NCBI GenBank assembly: GCA_021014945.1
Contig: MU266363.1
Location: 101,106 to 165,105 of the forward strand
Origin: Leucogyrophana mollusca
Lineage: Eukaryota > Basidiomycota > Agaricomycetes > Boletales
Reading direction: 5' to 3'
DNA: 64,000 bases
Both the position numbers and the translations under genes were made by a program. Below are positions 1 to 11,129 of the stretch, in pieces. The stretch's first letter is position 1. Each line of letters begins with the position of its first letter. A model generated the notes under the pieces. It was given only the letters and a program-made list of their open reading frames with translations, ran no database searches and was not told the DNA's origin.

Positions 1-166
1 AAGACTGCGAGACGATTGGGTCCACCTGAGTGAAGCCACGTGGGGCTGTCATTCTGTTCGCTTAGCTAATCTGTCTTCTTCCAGTGAATTCGCACTCCTG
101 CCTTCATCTTACAGGCTCCCGCTGTAGTATCCTTCGCTTTATTGTGTATCACTAGCTTTCTGTACC

Positions 167-994
167 ATGGATGCCCGTCTCCGCCGTGTAAACAAGGAAA
201 TTGCAGGTATGTTTAGAGTTGCTCGATGCAGCCGTGATTCTCCCTGACTCGCGGCGGTAAGACTGCAAGAACGATAGATCTTCCAATATCCGAATCGACC
301 TCATCGATTCTTCGCCTTTTCACTTGAAAGGGTCATTCCCGGGTCCACAAGATACTCCTTATGAAGGAGGCCACTTCGAAGTTGTCAGCTACATTTCTGG
401 TTCGTTTTCGAGGCATGAGACTTATCGGCGCCACAGGATATCGTGATCCCAGACTCGTATCCTTTCCAGCCAGTCAAGATGAAGTTCATCACCAAAGTAT
501 ATCATCCAAACGTCTCGTCTGCGTCTGGCGCCATCTGCCTCGATATACTGAAGGATGCATGGTCGCCAGTCTTGACGCTGAAGTCAACCTTGATCTCGCT
601 TCAGTCGCTGCTATGTTCTCCAGAGCCAAATGACCCGCAGGATGCGGAAGTTGCGAAGCACTACACGACGAGCAAACGCAGTTTCGACGACACGGCAAGA
701 TACTGGACACAGATCTATGCTGGAGGACCAGGGTCACGTGGGAAGACTGAAACGAAGGAATCTGTTCGAGACGAGGTGGCCATCGCTGGGCTGGAGAAAG
801 CGCACGTAGATCAGTTTGAGGCTCTCGGTTTCGAACGGGGGAAAGTCGTACGTTTCTCCCCCGCGACTTTCATTGCACCGAGTCTTATGCGTGTTTGTTT
901 CCCGTAGATCGATGTTCTGCGGCGGTTGAACTACAGAGGAGCGAACGTGTCGAAGATCACAGAAGATAGGATTGTCGAGGAATTGCTGAAATGA
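167..994 (+). CDS. UBC1: Ubiquitin-conjugating enzyme E2, UBC1-type with C-terminal UBA domain
   Basis: Carries activated ubiquitin on a catalytic cysteine and passes it to substrates, usually with an E3 ligase. Four exons splice in frame (167-206, 262-383, 437-847, 908-994) to 219 residues. The start MDARLRRVNKEIAG opens the UBC fold; ICLDIL holds the active-site Cys, preceded by the usual YHPNV stretch, and the fold continues through SPEPNDPQDAEVAKHY. After a hydrophilic linker, the last ~45 residues (EKAHVDQFEALGF ... LNYRGANVSKITEDRIVEELL) match a UBA domain, which binds ubiquitin. This E2 plus UBA layout and length are those of yeast Ubc1 and mammalian UBE2K, known for K48-linked chain building. 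The first exon is only 40 nt, so the start rests on the family N-terminus. No related neighbour. Confidence 0.9.
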
Positions 995-3655
995 TTGACT
1001 TTGGTGACGTCAGCATACCCTTGCATGTCAATGTCCTCGTTCCCTTTTGTGGTCTTCTTATCAATGTCATCGCACTTGACCGCTTTTTCGCAGCGCTCGT
1101 GACGTTTACCCGACTGCACCCGAATGCGATGGACTTTTCTCTCGTCGCTCACCGCATCACAATGTAGCCAACATGTTTTTCATTGCTCATTGTATTTCGC
1201 TGCTCTCGGGCCGGAGTCCATTGACAAAGTCCTAACTTGATCGATCTTGATCGACTCTCGACAATGTTGCCACACCCCATGCCCTCCGCTCCGAATCCTC
1301 AGTCGCAATGATTCCTTATCGAGAGATCGAGCACTGATCATCCCTTCCTCTACCCATGGGCCCCGTTTTAATTTGCCACGCACAGTCCGCTGATTACCAA
1401 GTTTCACAGCGGAATGCACACCAGGTCACAAACTATCCGCCAGCATACTGTGACATACTCGCGAACGCCGAAGCGTACGAGTATGGCTTCGAAGAATCGC
1501 CGTTGACTCAATTAGAGGTCTTCTTGGTATTTTTGCGAGGACTCAACAGGTGTGAAGTCCGCTGAATCAGGCAAGTCAACTAACAGAGCAGTCCATCACC
1601 GCTCCGGCAGTCGTAAACAACCCCAACTAGTTCATTGGTAAAAGCAATGATCCGCGAAGGATTGTATGAATAGCCTCTATACGAATAGGAAGAACATTGA
1701 CATAGTAGTCCCATCACACCGTAATGGGAATGCGGGGTGCTCGATGTACCTCAAACTATAAAAAGGTTAAACGGTACATGGGGATCAGATAATGCCTCAT
1801 GGACCTGGAATAAGTGTAGGAGGGTCAGCTTAGGTACTGGCACTGAGTAATAGGCGTCTGTGCAGATGCATAATTAACAGGGGGATACGTGAGAGCGCTA
1901 GAACGAGCGCCAAATGAAAGGCGAGCACCGCCGTGTCCGCGTCAGACTGCTGGGAAGGGCGAGCGGCGACGCTCCGCCCTACTATATTGGCTATGAACCA
2001 AACCACGCTGTGCCAATTTCGAAGGAAGGTGGCACTCGCAAGCTTTGGACTCATAGAACATAGTAAGACGGAGAGACACCGCAGACCATTCTGCAGGAGT
2101 CGGAGCGCAAGACTTCGGCCCGCGGGGGCTCTGTGATAAGAAGTCAAGAAGTGGAAGATACTCCAGAGGAAGAAGGGGGTGGGGGAAAGATATTCCATTG
2201 GGTGTTATTCACAAAAATACACTAGGGGGTTTATATAGGGTAGCGAAAGAGTGTGATGTGGGTGCCAGTGTTCTCTCCGAAAACCTCCACTTGTTGTCAC
2301 GAAATTTACTCTGCGTGAGCTATCATGCCGGATCAGCTGACACCCATTCGGGTTGATCTGTAGAACAGCCTAAGCACAAAAGGAAAACAAAGTAAGTAAG
2401 AGGGACGGCATCCTGCACGTCAATAATATTGAAATTCATAAGATGTCAAGCCTGCAGGTCCAGCCTTAAACGCACCCTTGCACACAGCCGATATCAGCAC
2501 ATCTGACTGTCTCAAGGATCGGCACCAAGCAAGAGAAATCAGCGACTGCGTGGAGCAGCATAGCCCACGTGAATTCTGCTTTGTTCTATCCTATCGCATT
2601 GCTTTTTTACGCTGATTTTTCGATCAGACCAGGCGGGAATGCACAACAGTACGATGAAAGCTCTACGTATGCAAGTACTCTCCTGGCGAGATCAGTGGGC
2701 ATATTTAATGCTGTGTCCTGCGGCGTGTGGAAGCGTGAATGGCGACAGATAGTGAGCAAGTTCGGCCGGACATCAGAGAAGCTCAAGTAGTTACCTCATG
2801 GTCGAGATAAATACACGTTGTACTCCGAAACAAGAGAAAAGGTTTCCTTCAGAGAGAAAGATCGAGGAGGAATTCTTTGTGCCGGAAGGTGCACCCGTGG
2901 AGAATGGAAGATTTTGGGAACCGCCACACCCGAAAGCCAGATCGGTTGTCCCTGGCCGCCGGAATTATGGATTCCCTTGCACTTGTCTAGCCCACCAAGG
3001 CCCCCCTACATCTCCCTGCGCCTGCAGGCGAATAACTGGGGGAGAAGTGCCGTGCGCTGGTAGAACAGGCGGCAGCCTCAGAGATACGGTGAAAGCTTAA
3101 CCACTAACGCCTATAGAGATTAGTGGACAGCCTTAGCCGATGAGTGGGGTCCGACGTTACCGTGCCTTTGTCTAAATCTCATGTTCCGGCCAGCCGACGT
3201 CGATGGAAGCTCAGATGAAGAACTTGGATTGTAGGTTTGGAGGAAGATACAGAGATCTTCCGATATAACCCTCTTAAGGATTAAAGCAATGGAGGTCTCC
3301 ACTGGAGCAAAAAATTGCGAACTGGCATACCCACGTAATTGAGAGGGGCAGGGGGTAGAGATGGATAATCGTGCGTCAGGCCTAGTCTTTGGGATTGACA
3401 AAGGGGCGCTGCTATGTTGGCCTGCGGCCATGGGGAACGCAAATTTCCACACGAAATGGTCTCATTGTCTAATAAAAGTCTGCATCTGCCGTCAGCATAT
3501 CGTTCAAATCGATGAGTATCCGGCCACCTACCCCATCCTGATACATCCTGTCACAAAAAGAGAATAAAACATATAAAATACCCACACACACCGGCATAGC
3601 CCGTCGCACTATCAGTAGGCCCCATGCGCGCTTGCAATTAGCTATCTTGGGCGCT
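995..3655. other. Gene-poor interval, no supported gene
   Basis: About 2.7 kb between the UBC1 3' end and the GNAT gene. Several open frames of 60-120 codons exist on both strands (for example minus 1830-2198 and plus 2798-3100), but none has recognisable domains, plausible splice partners or family-like motifs. I see no terminal repeats or transposase-like words. The stretch 1620-1660 has a faint tRNA A-box-like look without a B box. It may hold untranslated ends or decayed sequence. Confidence 0.5.
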
Positions 3656-4231
3656 TCAAAGCGACATCTTCATACGAATATACTCTACGGAACCCTTGAA
3701 AAAACGGTCTCCGAAAGACACCATCCCCCGCTTGCGGTACCAGTCGGACTTCGCTAGGCGGGCGTCGCACCATATGACCTTCGCCCCAAGCTCTGAACCA
3801 GCTACTAGGAAGGCATGCTTCAATAGCGCTGTCCCAATGCCCTGCCCTTGGTAATCAGGGTGACAGGCAAATTTGCGAAAGCAAACGGCAGGTTCGCTGA
3901 AAGCAGTCTGCTGATCTGTAATAGCGGAACTTTGCTCAGAAGCGGCTGTATCAATGAAAACTGAGATGACTGCAATCGGTTCATCGCGCCCAGGCAAGAA
4001 AGCGCCGAGATGGATGCCGCTGTCATCTTCGGGAAGTACGACGTAGGACAAATCCATTTCCGGCCACAGTACCGAATGTCTGAGGGACATCGTCGCCTTT
4101 GCTTCGATTGGCCGGATAATGATTTCACTCAGCGCACCCGCTGTAATGGAGAGGCGTCAGAACTTCAGTTTTCGATTTTTCCGTGCTCGAGGTCACTCAC
4201 TATTAATTTCCTCGCCTATAATATTTGACAT
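3656..4231 (-). CDS. GNAT-family N-acetyltransferase
   Basis: Predicted acetyl-CoA-dependent N-acetyltransferase of unknown substrate. Two exons on the minus strand (4231-4201 and 4140-3656) join in frame across a 60-nt GT-AG intron, giving 171 residues. The start MSNIIGEEIN lies in the short first exon; the frame then passes through EIIIRPIEA. The acetyl-CoA binding motif A is clear: FACHPDYQGQGIGTALLKHA, with the Q/RxxGxG/A signature. A later WYRKRGMVSFGDRFFKG segment is the usual beta6-beta7 end of the fold, where a conserved Tyr normally acts. An alternative start at the internal ATG (4090) would drop about 30 residues including the first strand, so I prefer the spliced start. It is not closely similar to the GNAT pair at 40-44 kb. 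Confidence 0.8.
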
Positions 4232-6235
4232 CGTTGGGGAAGAGACAATGGCTGCGGGGGTATAGTGCCTTGTAGAATTGTTGCGCGTCGCACAACCACA
4301 GAGCAACCTTGATTTTCAACCTTCTTGCGACCAGTGAGGAAGCGCTGACAAATCACCCCGATCAGGCATGTGACAACGTTTGCCGATTTTAATCTTTCGT
4401 CCTGGTCATGAAGTGGACTTTTAACAAGGTATGAAAGCGCGGTAAGCCCACTCTTATCGTATCAGCTACTCACACGGGTTACGTGGTCGTTCCGAGGGCT
4501 TGGTGAGTGTTCTAAATGGCTCAGGTTGGAGCACCATTACGGCCTCCGGCAGATTGACAGCAACCCGGCTCGTTGTGGCTGGGGGGTTTTGGGGGAACCA
4601 ATGCTTCTGTCAAGTTCAACCTCACGCAACAATTGTACATCACGACATACGAAACGCTCGTCACCGCTTATGTACGCCACACCTTCCAGATTCTAGCGCC
4701 AGAGGCCAGCCTGAGCCGTCAGCATGGCGCCAGCATCTGAGTCGCGACCCGCTACCGTCGCATCAATTGAGTGGAAACCTGCCAGTCGGGGCTCCTTTCA
4801 GGAGCCACCTCCTTTGAGAAAACTTTCAAACGAGGTTCGTTCTTCTCCGCCACAATTCTTGATCGTATCAAACTCCACGCCTGCTCCGGAAAAGAGTGCC
4901 TTGCTTATGTTCAAGATGGGGCTTTCGGATCCATCCGCGCGCTCGTTAGAAGGTGTTCCATCTGCTTAATTTCATCAAAATTATCCTGGATATTTCCATC
5001 GCTCATGGTGGCGCAGATTCAAATTCTAGTCAGCCCATCCTTCCGGAAAATTCCAGCTCATTTTCGCAATCGAAGCCTCATACCCCAATCCCAAGCGTTG
5101 GCCACCGAGAGTTCTCAGGCTGTACTCTAGGTTTGATGGGCTTTCTTGCTTATTTTTGTGTTCCTCTCATTTTGTTGCCTATGACGTTCATCTGTCAGCT
5201 TCAAACTCGGACGCTGTACAACTCATCATATCGTGACTTCCTTTGTTCTATCCTTCCATGGGGGGCGAAAGGAGTGATGTGCCCTACTTCGCTGACCCTA
5301 AAAGTCCCATCATTTTCGTCGTAGCGAGACACGGCGACAATAGCCTGATCGACGGCTCGGCGCTCAAGTATTTGCAGCACCCTTTGTCAAGCTCTACTCG
5401 CAGAAGATTCATTGTACGAAGCGGTGGTAGTTGTTGGTCAACTCGCATTGTCGGGCGGTCCGGGTCCTGCGTCTTTTGTGGTGACAATGTGCGCTATCAA
5501 AAGCCAAGGCATCTCAACTAGCACTCCGATTCCGTCCAGCATACGGCCATCCTCGGAACACGTGTCAGGAGACTGCCTCGTGCTCGATTCAGTTCCTTTC
5601 TGGTCCAAGTGCTGATCTGCCCCTGAGCGCCACGTTGGAGAAATTGCTGAGCCTGTAACATTGTACGTGATTTGCGAGCATATTCGTGGTCTTTCTGTTC
5701 TGAAAGGATAGGGTATGCTTCTGTCCATAGATTGATTGCATGCTTCGGTGGAACATCCTTGTTATATAGGTGATCCCGAGCCCCCGGTCACGGCTCCAAG
5801 AGCGATCTTCACCTTTAGCAAGTCACTGAACAACGACCGAGGTGGATAGACCCTTGCCTCGCGTTCTTCCCTGAAGGAGCCTGAAGGGCGTGAACGTCGG
5901 TTCTGATCTCGCCGCAGCTGCGGGGTCCACCGAGCTTATCTTCCAAAGTTTGGTTAGACTTGGCTGCAGGATCAGAAAAGCCCTAGGCTAAATATTAAAA
6001 CGGTGCGTGCATTTTGTGCGGTGCACATTAATGGCGACCGCGGCTTCCTTCCTGTAACAATAAGCCTATCGCATAATCACGCTAAGACATTTAGTCGCGA
6101 CCTGAAACGTGCCGAGTCTGAGATTTTGCTTAAGTTATGGGACATCTTTCTTCTAGGAATCATGCTCTATAGGGTCTGGCCTAGCGCCACGCTGAGTCTA
6201 ACATGTACATTCTGAAGGTGGTACAAAGCGGTACC
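4232..6235. other. Unresolved interval, possibly a decayed gene
   Basis: No assembled gene. On the plus strand between about 4500 and 5730, several overlapping frames of 65-120 codons replace one another without clear splice junctions. The words in them do not add up to a family I recognise. One frame near 4590 reads LGGFGGTNASVKF, which resembles the C-terminal glycine-rich motif of beta-ketoacyl synthases, but it is isolated and no other ketosynthase motif is near. The pattern of frame changes is compatible with an old pseudogene. Confidence 0.35.
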
Positions 6236-8332
6236 TCAGACCGCCGTTGCTGGCTCTTTCGCTGCCAATCTATCCACCTCGTTAGCCTCTTTGTCATTCC
6301 GAGTGATGGAACCAGGGGTATCAGAAGCAGGAGCCACTTCTAGAGAATTCTGACCCGCTTGGCTATCGCCTACGCACTCGTTCACCTTGTCTGCAACCAG
6401 TTTTTTCCGCGCCTCAAACCCTCCCTCGTATCCGAACCATCGTGATCGGGGACAATGGGGCCCTCGAAGCAGCAAGACACAGAACCCAAACCCATACAAC
6501 GCCATCATAAGCACCGCGCATGCTCGCCACCCGTGCTGCACGAAAACTTCTGTTCCCACAGAAGTACCCATCACCTGCCCAATGAATAGCTGTGCATGCA
6601 CACTCAATACGAGGAAATCATGTCAAAACTATCATAACTCACTGATAGGATCAGGATAGCATTCAGTCGCGCACGAGCTGACGCTGAAATGCTGTTTTCA
6701 TGCATGCAATCAACTTAGACTGCATAAAATGAACACTCGACGAGGCTTACCTGAATATCGCGGTCGATAGCGAAACCTGCTGCATTTGTCGGGCAACATC
6801 CATGCCAAAGCAAGCTATGATAACAGCTGCCACATTTATACCGCCTGCGGCAACTTGAACTGCCGCAAAGACGAGTAGAAGGATGGTTGCGACCAGCGTG
6901 GCATACCAAGGTATCAGCCGGTCAATCAGGCGCCCGGTAAAGGGACCCACAAGGACTCCCAACCTGACAGTAGAATATATTTAACATGAAGATACCGACA
7001 CCGAAAACAAACACTCACATCCCAACGAGGCCGAACAGACCGATCACAAGTCTGAAGGTACAATCTTGTTTAGCGGCGACGCAGCCCTTACGCGAAGAAT
7101 GCTCACGTTGAATAGTAATAAGGGGGCCCACCAAGTAGGAAAGTGAGCGTCACCCAGAATGCCGTAAAACACGCGCTCGAGGCGATGTTCATGAGAGCAG
7201 TCTGAACAACAAGAGGTTCCGTCACTGCATACTATAAGGACTACGTCAGCAAAGTGAAACAAAAAACAGTAGTCTCTTTGCTGCACCTTCGCCATTGAGT
7301 ACAAGATCTGCCAATAAGTGAGGTCCCGGTTTTTGGCAGGATAATCCGGCAGTAAAAGATAGGCACCAGCGAGCACAAAACACTGTACGCCAATTGACAT
7401 GTAGTACACTATTCTCCAGCTGGCGAAATTTCCGATGACGCCGGCAAGAACACGGGCGATGAGCACGCCAAGCATCAGCCCAGAAAGTACAACGGAGAGT
7501 GCAGCAGCACGACGTTCAGGCGCGGCCAAATCGGCGGCGAGCGGCATGAGGATTTGAGGGGTGACGGTGACGGCCCCAATGAGAAAAGAAATCGCTTCGA
7601 AGACTTGCAGGTTTGATGTGATTGCAAGGGCGATCGTAAGAGTCATTGACATCAGAACCAACAGCAACACGAGCTGTCTCCGCCGGACGAGGTCACCCAA
7701 TGGAGAGATGAGCAATAGACCAATTGCATAACTGTTGGAGTTTTGATAACGCAGTCCGTTAGAGTGGGAGGGATGCATTAGCTATGAGCTTACCCTGCTT
7801 GAACCAACGTGGGGATTCTGTCCACGGAGAACTACTCAATAGTTCCTGGTGGGGGGGATCCGATTTGCGCACCTTGATACTTCGTCGTAGGTCACATTGA
7901 AGGAATGAGAGAATTCGACTACAAGCAAGGCAAAGATGAGGGTAATCCCAACATTGGAAACTCTCAGTATAGACGAACTCAGCAACGGTTGGCAGTAATA
8001 CAAGTTGGCGACAACTGTGGGTAAATGGAGTCACATCTTCAAATTTCTCGTGCCGTGAAGGGGCTTACTGAAACTACAGTCATTTACGTTGTGAGCCCTT
8101 TTCCAGTCAAGCAAACTACAGAAATCAAAACATACGTGCTCGCGAAACCGAAGGATGCATTGAGAAGTAGACCGAAGTGGAATGGCTTTTCGGGGTCGTA
8201 ACGAAGTCTTTTGGGTATTGGTATAAATCCAAAGTCCATGGTGTGGGTAATCGACATGTCACTCCCATCCTTCGATTCCACCGCGACCTCACGGGCAGGC
8301 TCTACGATCGTTTCAGTAGGAGAGGTCGACAT
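6236..8332 (-). CDS. MFS transporter, tandem copy A, with a predicted 5-nt exon
   Basis: Predicted major facilitator superfamily transporter in a cellular membrane; substrate unknown. Eleven exons sum to 1527 nt (508 residues) with an unbroken frame: 8332-8136, 8073-8069, 8014-7979, 7918-7873, 7817-7794, 7731-7287, 7231-7107, 7051-7019, 6963-6751, 6691-6643, 6589-6236. The loop 2-3 MFS signature is seen in LLLISPLGDLVRRRQL and a later membrane stretch in AADLAAPERRAAALSVV. The soluble N-terminus holds DFGFIPIPKRLRYDPEKPFHFG, shared with the two copies upstream. Exon 2 (TTTCA) is needed to give STFIVANLYYCQPLL, matching STLVVANLYYCQPLL in copy B. The second of the two introns there falls at the same phase-1 position as an intron in copy C. 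Without the tiny exon the frame breaks, so a frameshifted pseudogene is the alternative. Confidence 0.82.
8069..8073 (-). other. Predicted 5-nt microexon of MFS copy A
   Basis: On the minus strand the five bases TTTCA are preceded by ...gactgtag and followed by gtaagccc, so they have both an acceptor and a donor. Inclusion turns a phase-2 exon end (AGC AC) into a phase-1 end that joins the next exon beginning TTGTCGCC, producing the family sequence S-T-F-I-V-A-N-L-Y-Y. Confidence 0.6.
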
Positions 8333-8625
8333 CGTCCAGGTTTACAAGAACCATGTATGAGAAGCGCTCATTGGTCAAAAATCGACGTTCTTGACGGGCA
8401 AACCTTTACGAGTTGACGTTGCTGACTCGTGCTGGCCGAGCGGCCATCAGCTTAAAAATGCACCCTCATTGGACGGTGGACACCCACGATGGTGTCAATA
8501 TTATATATTTGCGGAACGGAAGACCTTCGGAGTTCTTGCACAGCAATCCATCGGACTTGCTTCGGCACGAGTAGATCAGACAACGATCAACATCATATAA
8601 GAGCATACAAGTAATGCGCTCTGGT

Positions 8626-10464
8626 CTAAATGCTCTCTTTTGCTCTATCTATCATGGTGTGTTCCTCCTTCTTCTCTTCGTCAAACGCTGGGGTAGAATT
8701 TGTCACCGATATGGTAGTGGTCGCCAGACCTTTCTCCGAGTCGCCGCCAACGTCCTCAGCGGATTTCGGCCCGCCACCTTTTCTAAACCTCAACCCTCCT
8801 TCATATCCAAACCATCGATTGCGCGGGCAATGCGGCCCCCTCAAGAGCAGGATCCCAAGCTGCCAGGCAAACCATGCCATTGCCAGCACAGAATCTGAAC
8901 GCCAGCCATGCTCAACGAAGACTTTTGTTCCGACAGAAGTGCCCGTCACTTGCCCAAGGAAGACCTGTGTGAAGATGAATGAGCGATGGAAACATCGATT
9001 GCGTGATTTCAACGAACCGACATGATCAGCAGGGCATTTAGGCGAGAACGGGCTGTCTCGGAGATGCTGCGGGCTAGTCTTTAAAATAAGGGAGGGCAAG
9101 AACATCAAAGTACATCACCTGAACATCCTGGTAGACAACGACACCTGCTGCGTTTGGCGGCACACGTCTAATCCAAAGCAAGCTATGACAACAGCTGCAA
9201 TGTTGACACCACCCCCGACTGTTTGCACGGCCTGGAAGACTAGTAACAGCACTGTTGTTATCAGCGTAGCATACCATGGCACAAGCCTGTCGATTAGGCG
9301 CCCCATGAATGGTACAACTAACACCCCCAACATCCCAACGAGGCCCATTAAACCAATGACCACACTGCACATTGACCATCAGGGAAATTATTTCCAATCG
9401 GTGATGGTAGCACTTACGTGGAGTAATAATAGGGTGGTCCACCGAGGAGGAAGGTGAGAGTCACCCAAAAGTTCGTATAACATGCACTGGCGGCTATATT
9501 GATCAAAAGGATTTGGACGACCAGAGGCTCCGTGACGATGAATTTGAACATGGACCGGAACAATGAGAAGTACGATAATTGACCATTCCTCGAGGGATAA
9601 TCAGGGAGAATAAGGTAGGCGCCGATAAGCACCAGACCTTGAACTCCGATGGACATGAAGTAGACGATCCGCCAACTGGTGAAGTTAGCAACAACTCCAG
9701 CAAGTACCCGCGCGATAAGGATCCCCAACAAGAAGCCCGAAAGCACAACCGAAATGGCAGATGCACGGCGTTCCGGGGGAGCAAGGTCAGCTGCCAGTGG
9801 CATAAGTATTTGGGGTGCCACAGACGTCATCCCTACAAAAAACGAGACGACCTCAAAAACTCGCAGGTTGTTTGTAATCGCCAGTCCAATGGTAAGACCC
9901 GTCGAGAGCATCACGAGCAGGATGATGAGCTGCCGCCGGCGAACCATGTCGCCAAGAGGCGATATGAGCAATAAGCCGATTCCGTACCTGTGGTTTCAAA
10001 AATGATATGAGCTCTCTAGTGAAGCTGTCGAGTCTTCGCATTGCTTACCCTGCTTGTACTAAGGTTGGTATCCTGGTTCATATTAATTTCAGTTTCTTGA
10101 TAGGTGTGAAATGAATTTGATTATACCTTGATACTTCGTCGTATGTGACACCAAATGATTGCGACAATTGTACTGTAAATAATATTGAGACAAAAGAAAA
10201 CTGTGGATATCAGAAGAACATACTCAGCAGCGGTTGACAATAGTACAAGTTCGCAACAACGAGCGTACTGCCTATCCCAAAAGACACATTTAGAAGCATT
10301 CCAAAGTGGAATGGTTTCTCTGGGTTGTATCGCAGCCGTCTTGGGATGACGATGAAGCCGAAGTCCTTGGAACGCGTCGGAAACGCGGATATGACGGTTT
10401 CTTCATTATGAGCGTCAGTGACGATCGGCGCCTCAATCACTGTCCCAGTAGGTGAGGTCGCCAT
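8626..10464 (-). CDS. MFS transporter, tandem copy B
   Basis: Predicted 12-helix major facilitator superfamily transporter, substrate unknown. Start MATSPTGTVIE at 10464 parallels MSTSPTETIVE of copy A. The first exon runs unbroken through RLRYNPEKPFHFGMLLNVSFGIGSTLVVANLYYCQPLL, so it lacks the introns that interrupt copies A and C here. A 46-nt exon (IQLSQSFGVTYDEVSR) and a small IPTLVQAG exon follow. The main exon carries LLLISPLGDMVRRRQL and PLAADLAPPERRASAISVV. Later exons read NFWVTLTFLLGGPPYYYST, MGRLIDRLVPWYATL and FLGQVTGTSVGTKVFVEHGW, ending in a hydrophilic tail after WFGYEGG. It lies 294 bp upstream of copy A's start on the same strand. All exon junctions keep frame, so it appears intact. 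Confidence 0.88.
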
Positions 10465-11129
10465 AGTGCGCAGAGAAGTGGGAGACGGGACACCATTATG
10501 CAGGCTCTCCAGGTTATATATAACCACTCCTGGCGGAATGTCCGAAGAAGACCGCTGCAAGGCATTTTGAGAAACCTTGAAGTAAGCGGGCACGGTCACG
10601 ATACAAGAAACATCCAACTCTGTGCCATAACAAGTTCCACGAGTGATGGCTCGGAAGTCAAGCTTCCAGCAAAGACAGTGGCCGTTCAAAAACCCAATTT
10701 GAGTGGATCACCTGGCCGTCTTCGGCTGATCCACAAATAGCAAGTCTAAGGCGTCGAGCTATGGCATGAGTGGCTCATCGCACAGATTGTAAACAGAGAT
10801 ATACGCACATAGCGTACGTGTGTAGCTTTAGAGCATAACCAGTTGTCAACTAGTTCACTCAGAATTGAGCTCGCAGGGAAGCTGCGGGGTGAAGCTGAGG
10901 ATTCATGTATCGGGCATTGGGATCCCTGATGGGGAAAACAACGCACCGCCACCAAATAATCATGGTCACTACATAGCAAGCAGATAAGAGTGTCATAAGT
11001 AAGCACGTAGGTAGAGGAATCGGGGGTAAACAAGGAAGCTCCCGTAGGCGAGAATACATATTATTCTAGAAGTAATGCGGCAATAATGTACATAGATAAG
11101 TATCGTGTCAGTAAGAACCTCATCCAGTA
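10465..11129. other. Spacer between MFS copies B and C
   Basis: About 665 bp holding the promoter of copy B (read leftwards) and the 3' end of copy C. No gene of its own; two short minus-strand frames near 10746-11059 have no family features. Confidence 0.5.

Noticed and set aside
489..737. Minus-strand frames overlapping the UBC1 exons
   Set aside because: They are antisense shadows of strong E2 coding sequence.
1610..1670. tRNA-like stretch (tagttcattggtaaaagc)
   Set aside because: It resembles an A box, but no B box (GGTTCRANNC) or foldable cloverleaf follows within 100 bp.
4589..4640. LGGFGGTNASVKF as evidence for a polyketide or fatty-acid ketosynthase
   Set aside because: Only this one motif is seen. 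The catalytic Cys, the two His motifs and any neighbouring domain are missing, and the same bases in another frame are also open.
7979..8332. MFS copy A as a frameshifted pseudogene
   Set aside because: A frame break seemed present between exon 1 and VANLYY until the 5-nt exon with both splice borders was found; the complete model then sums to a multiple of three.
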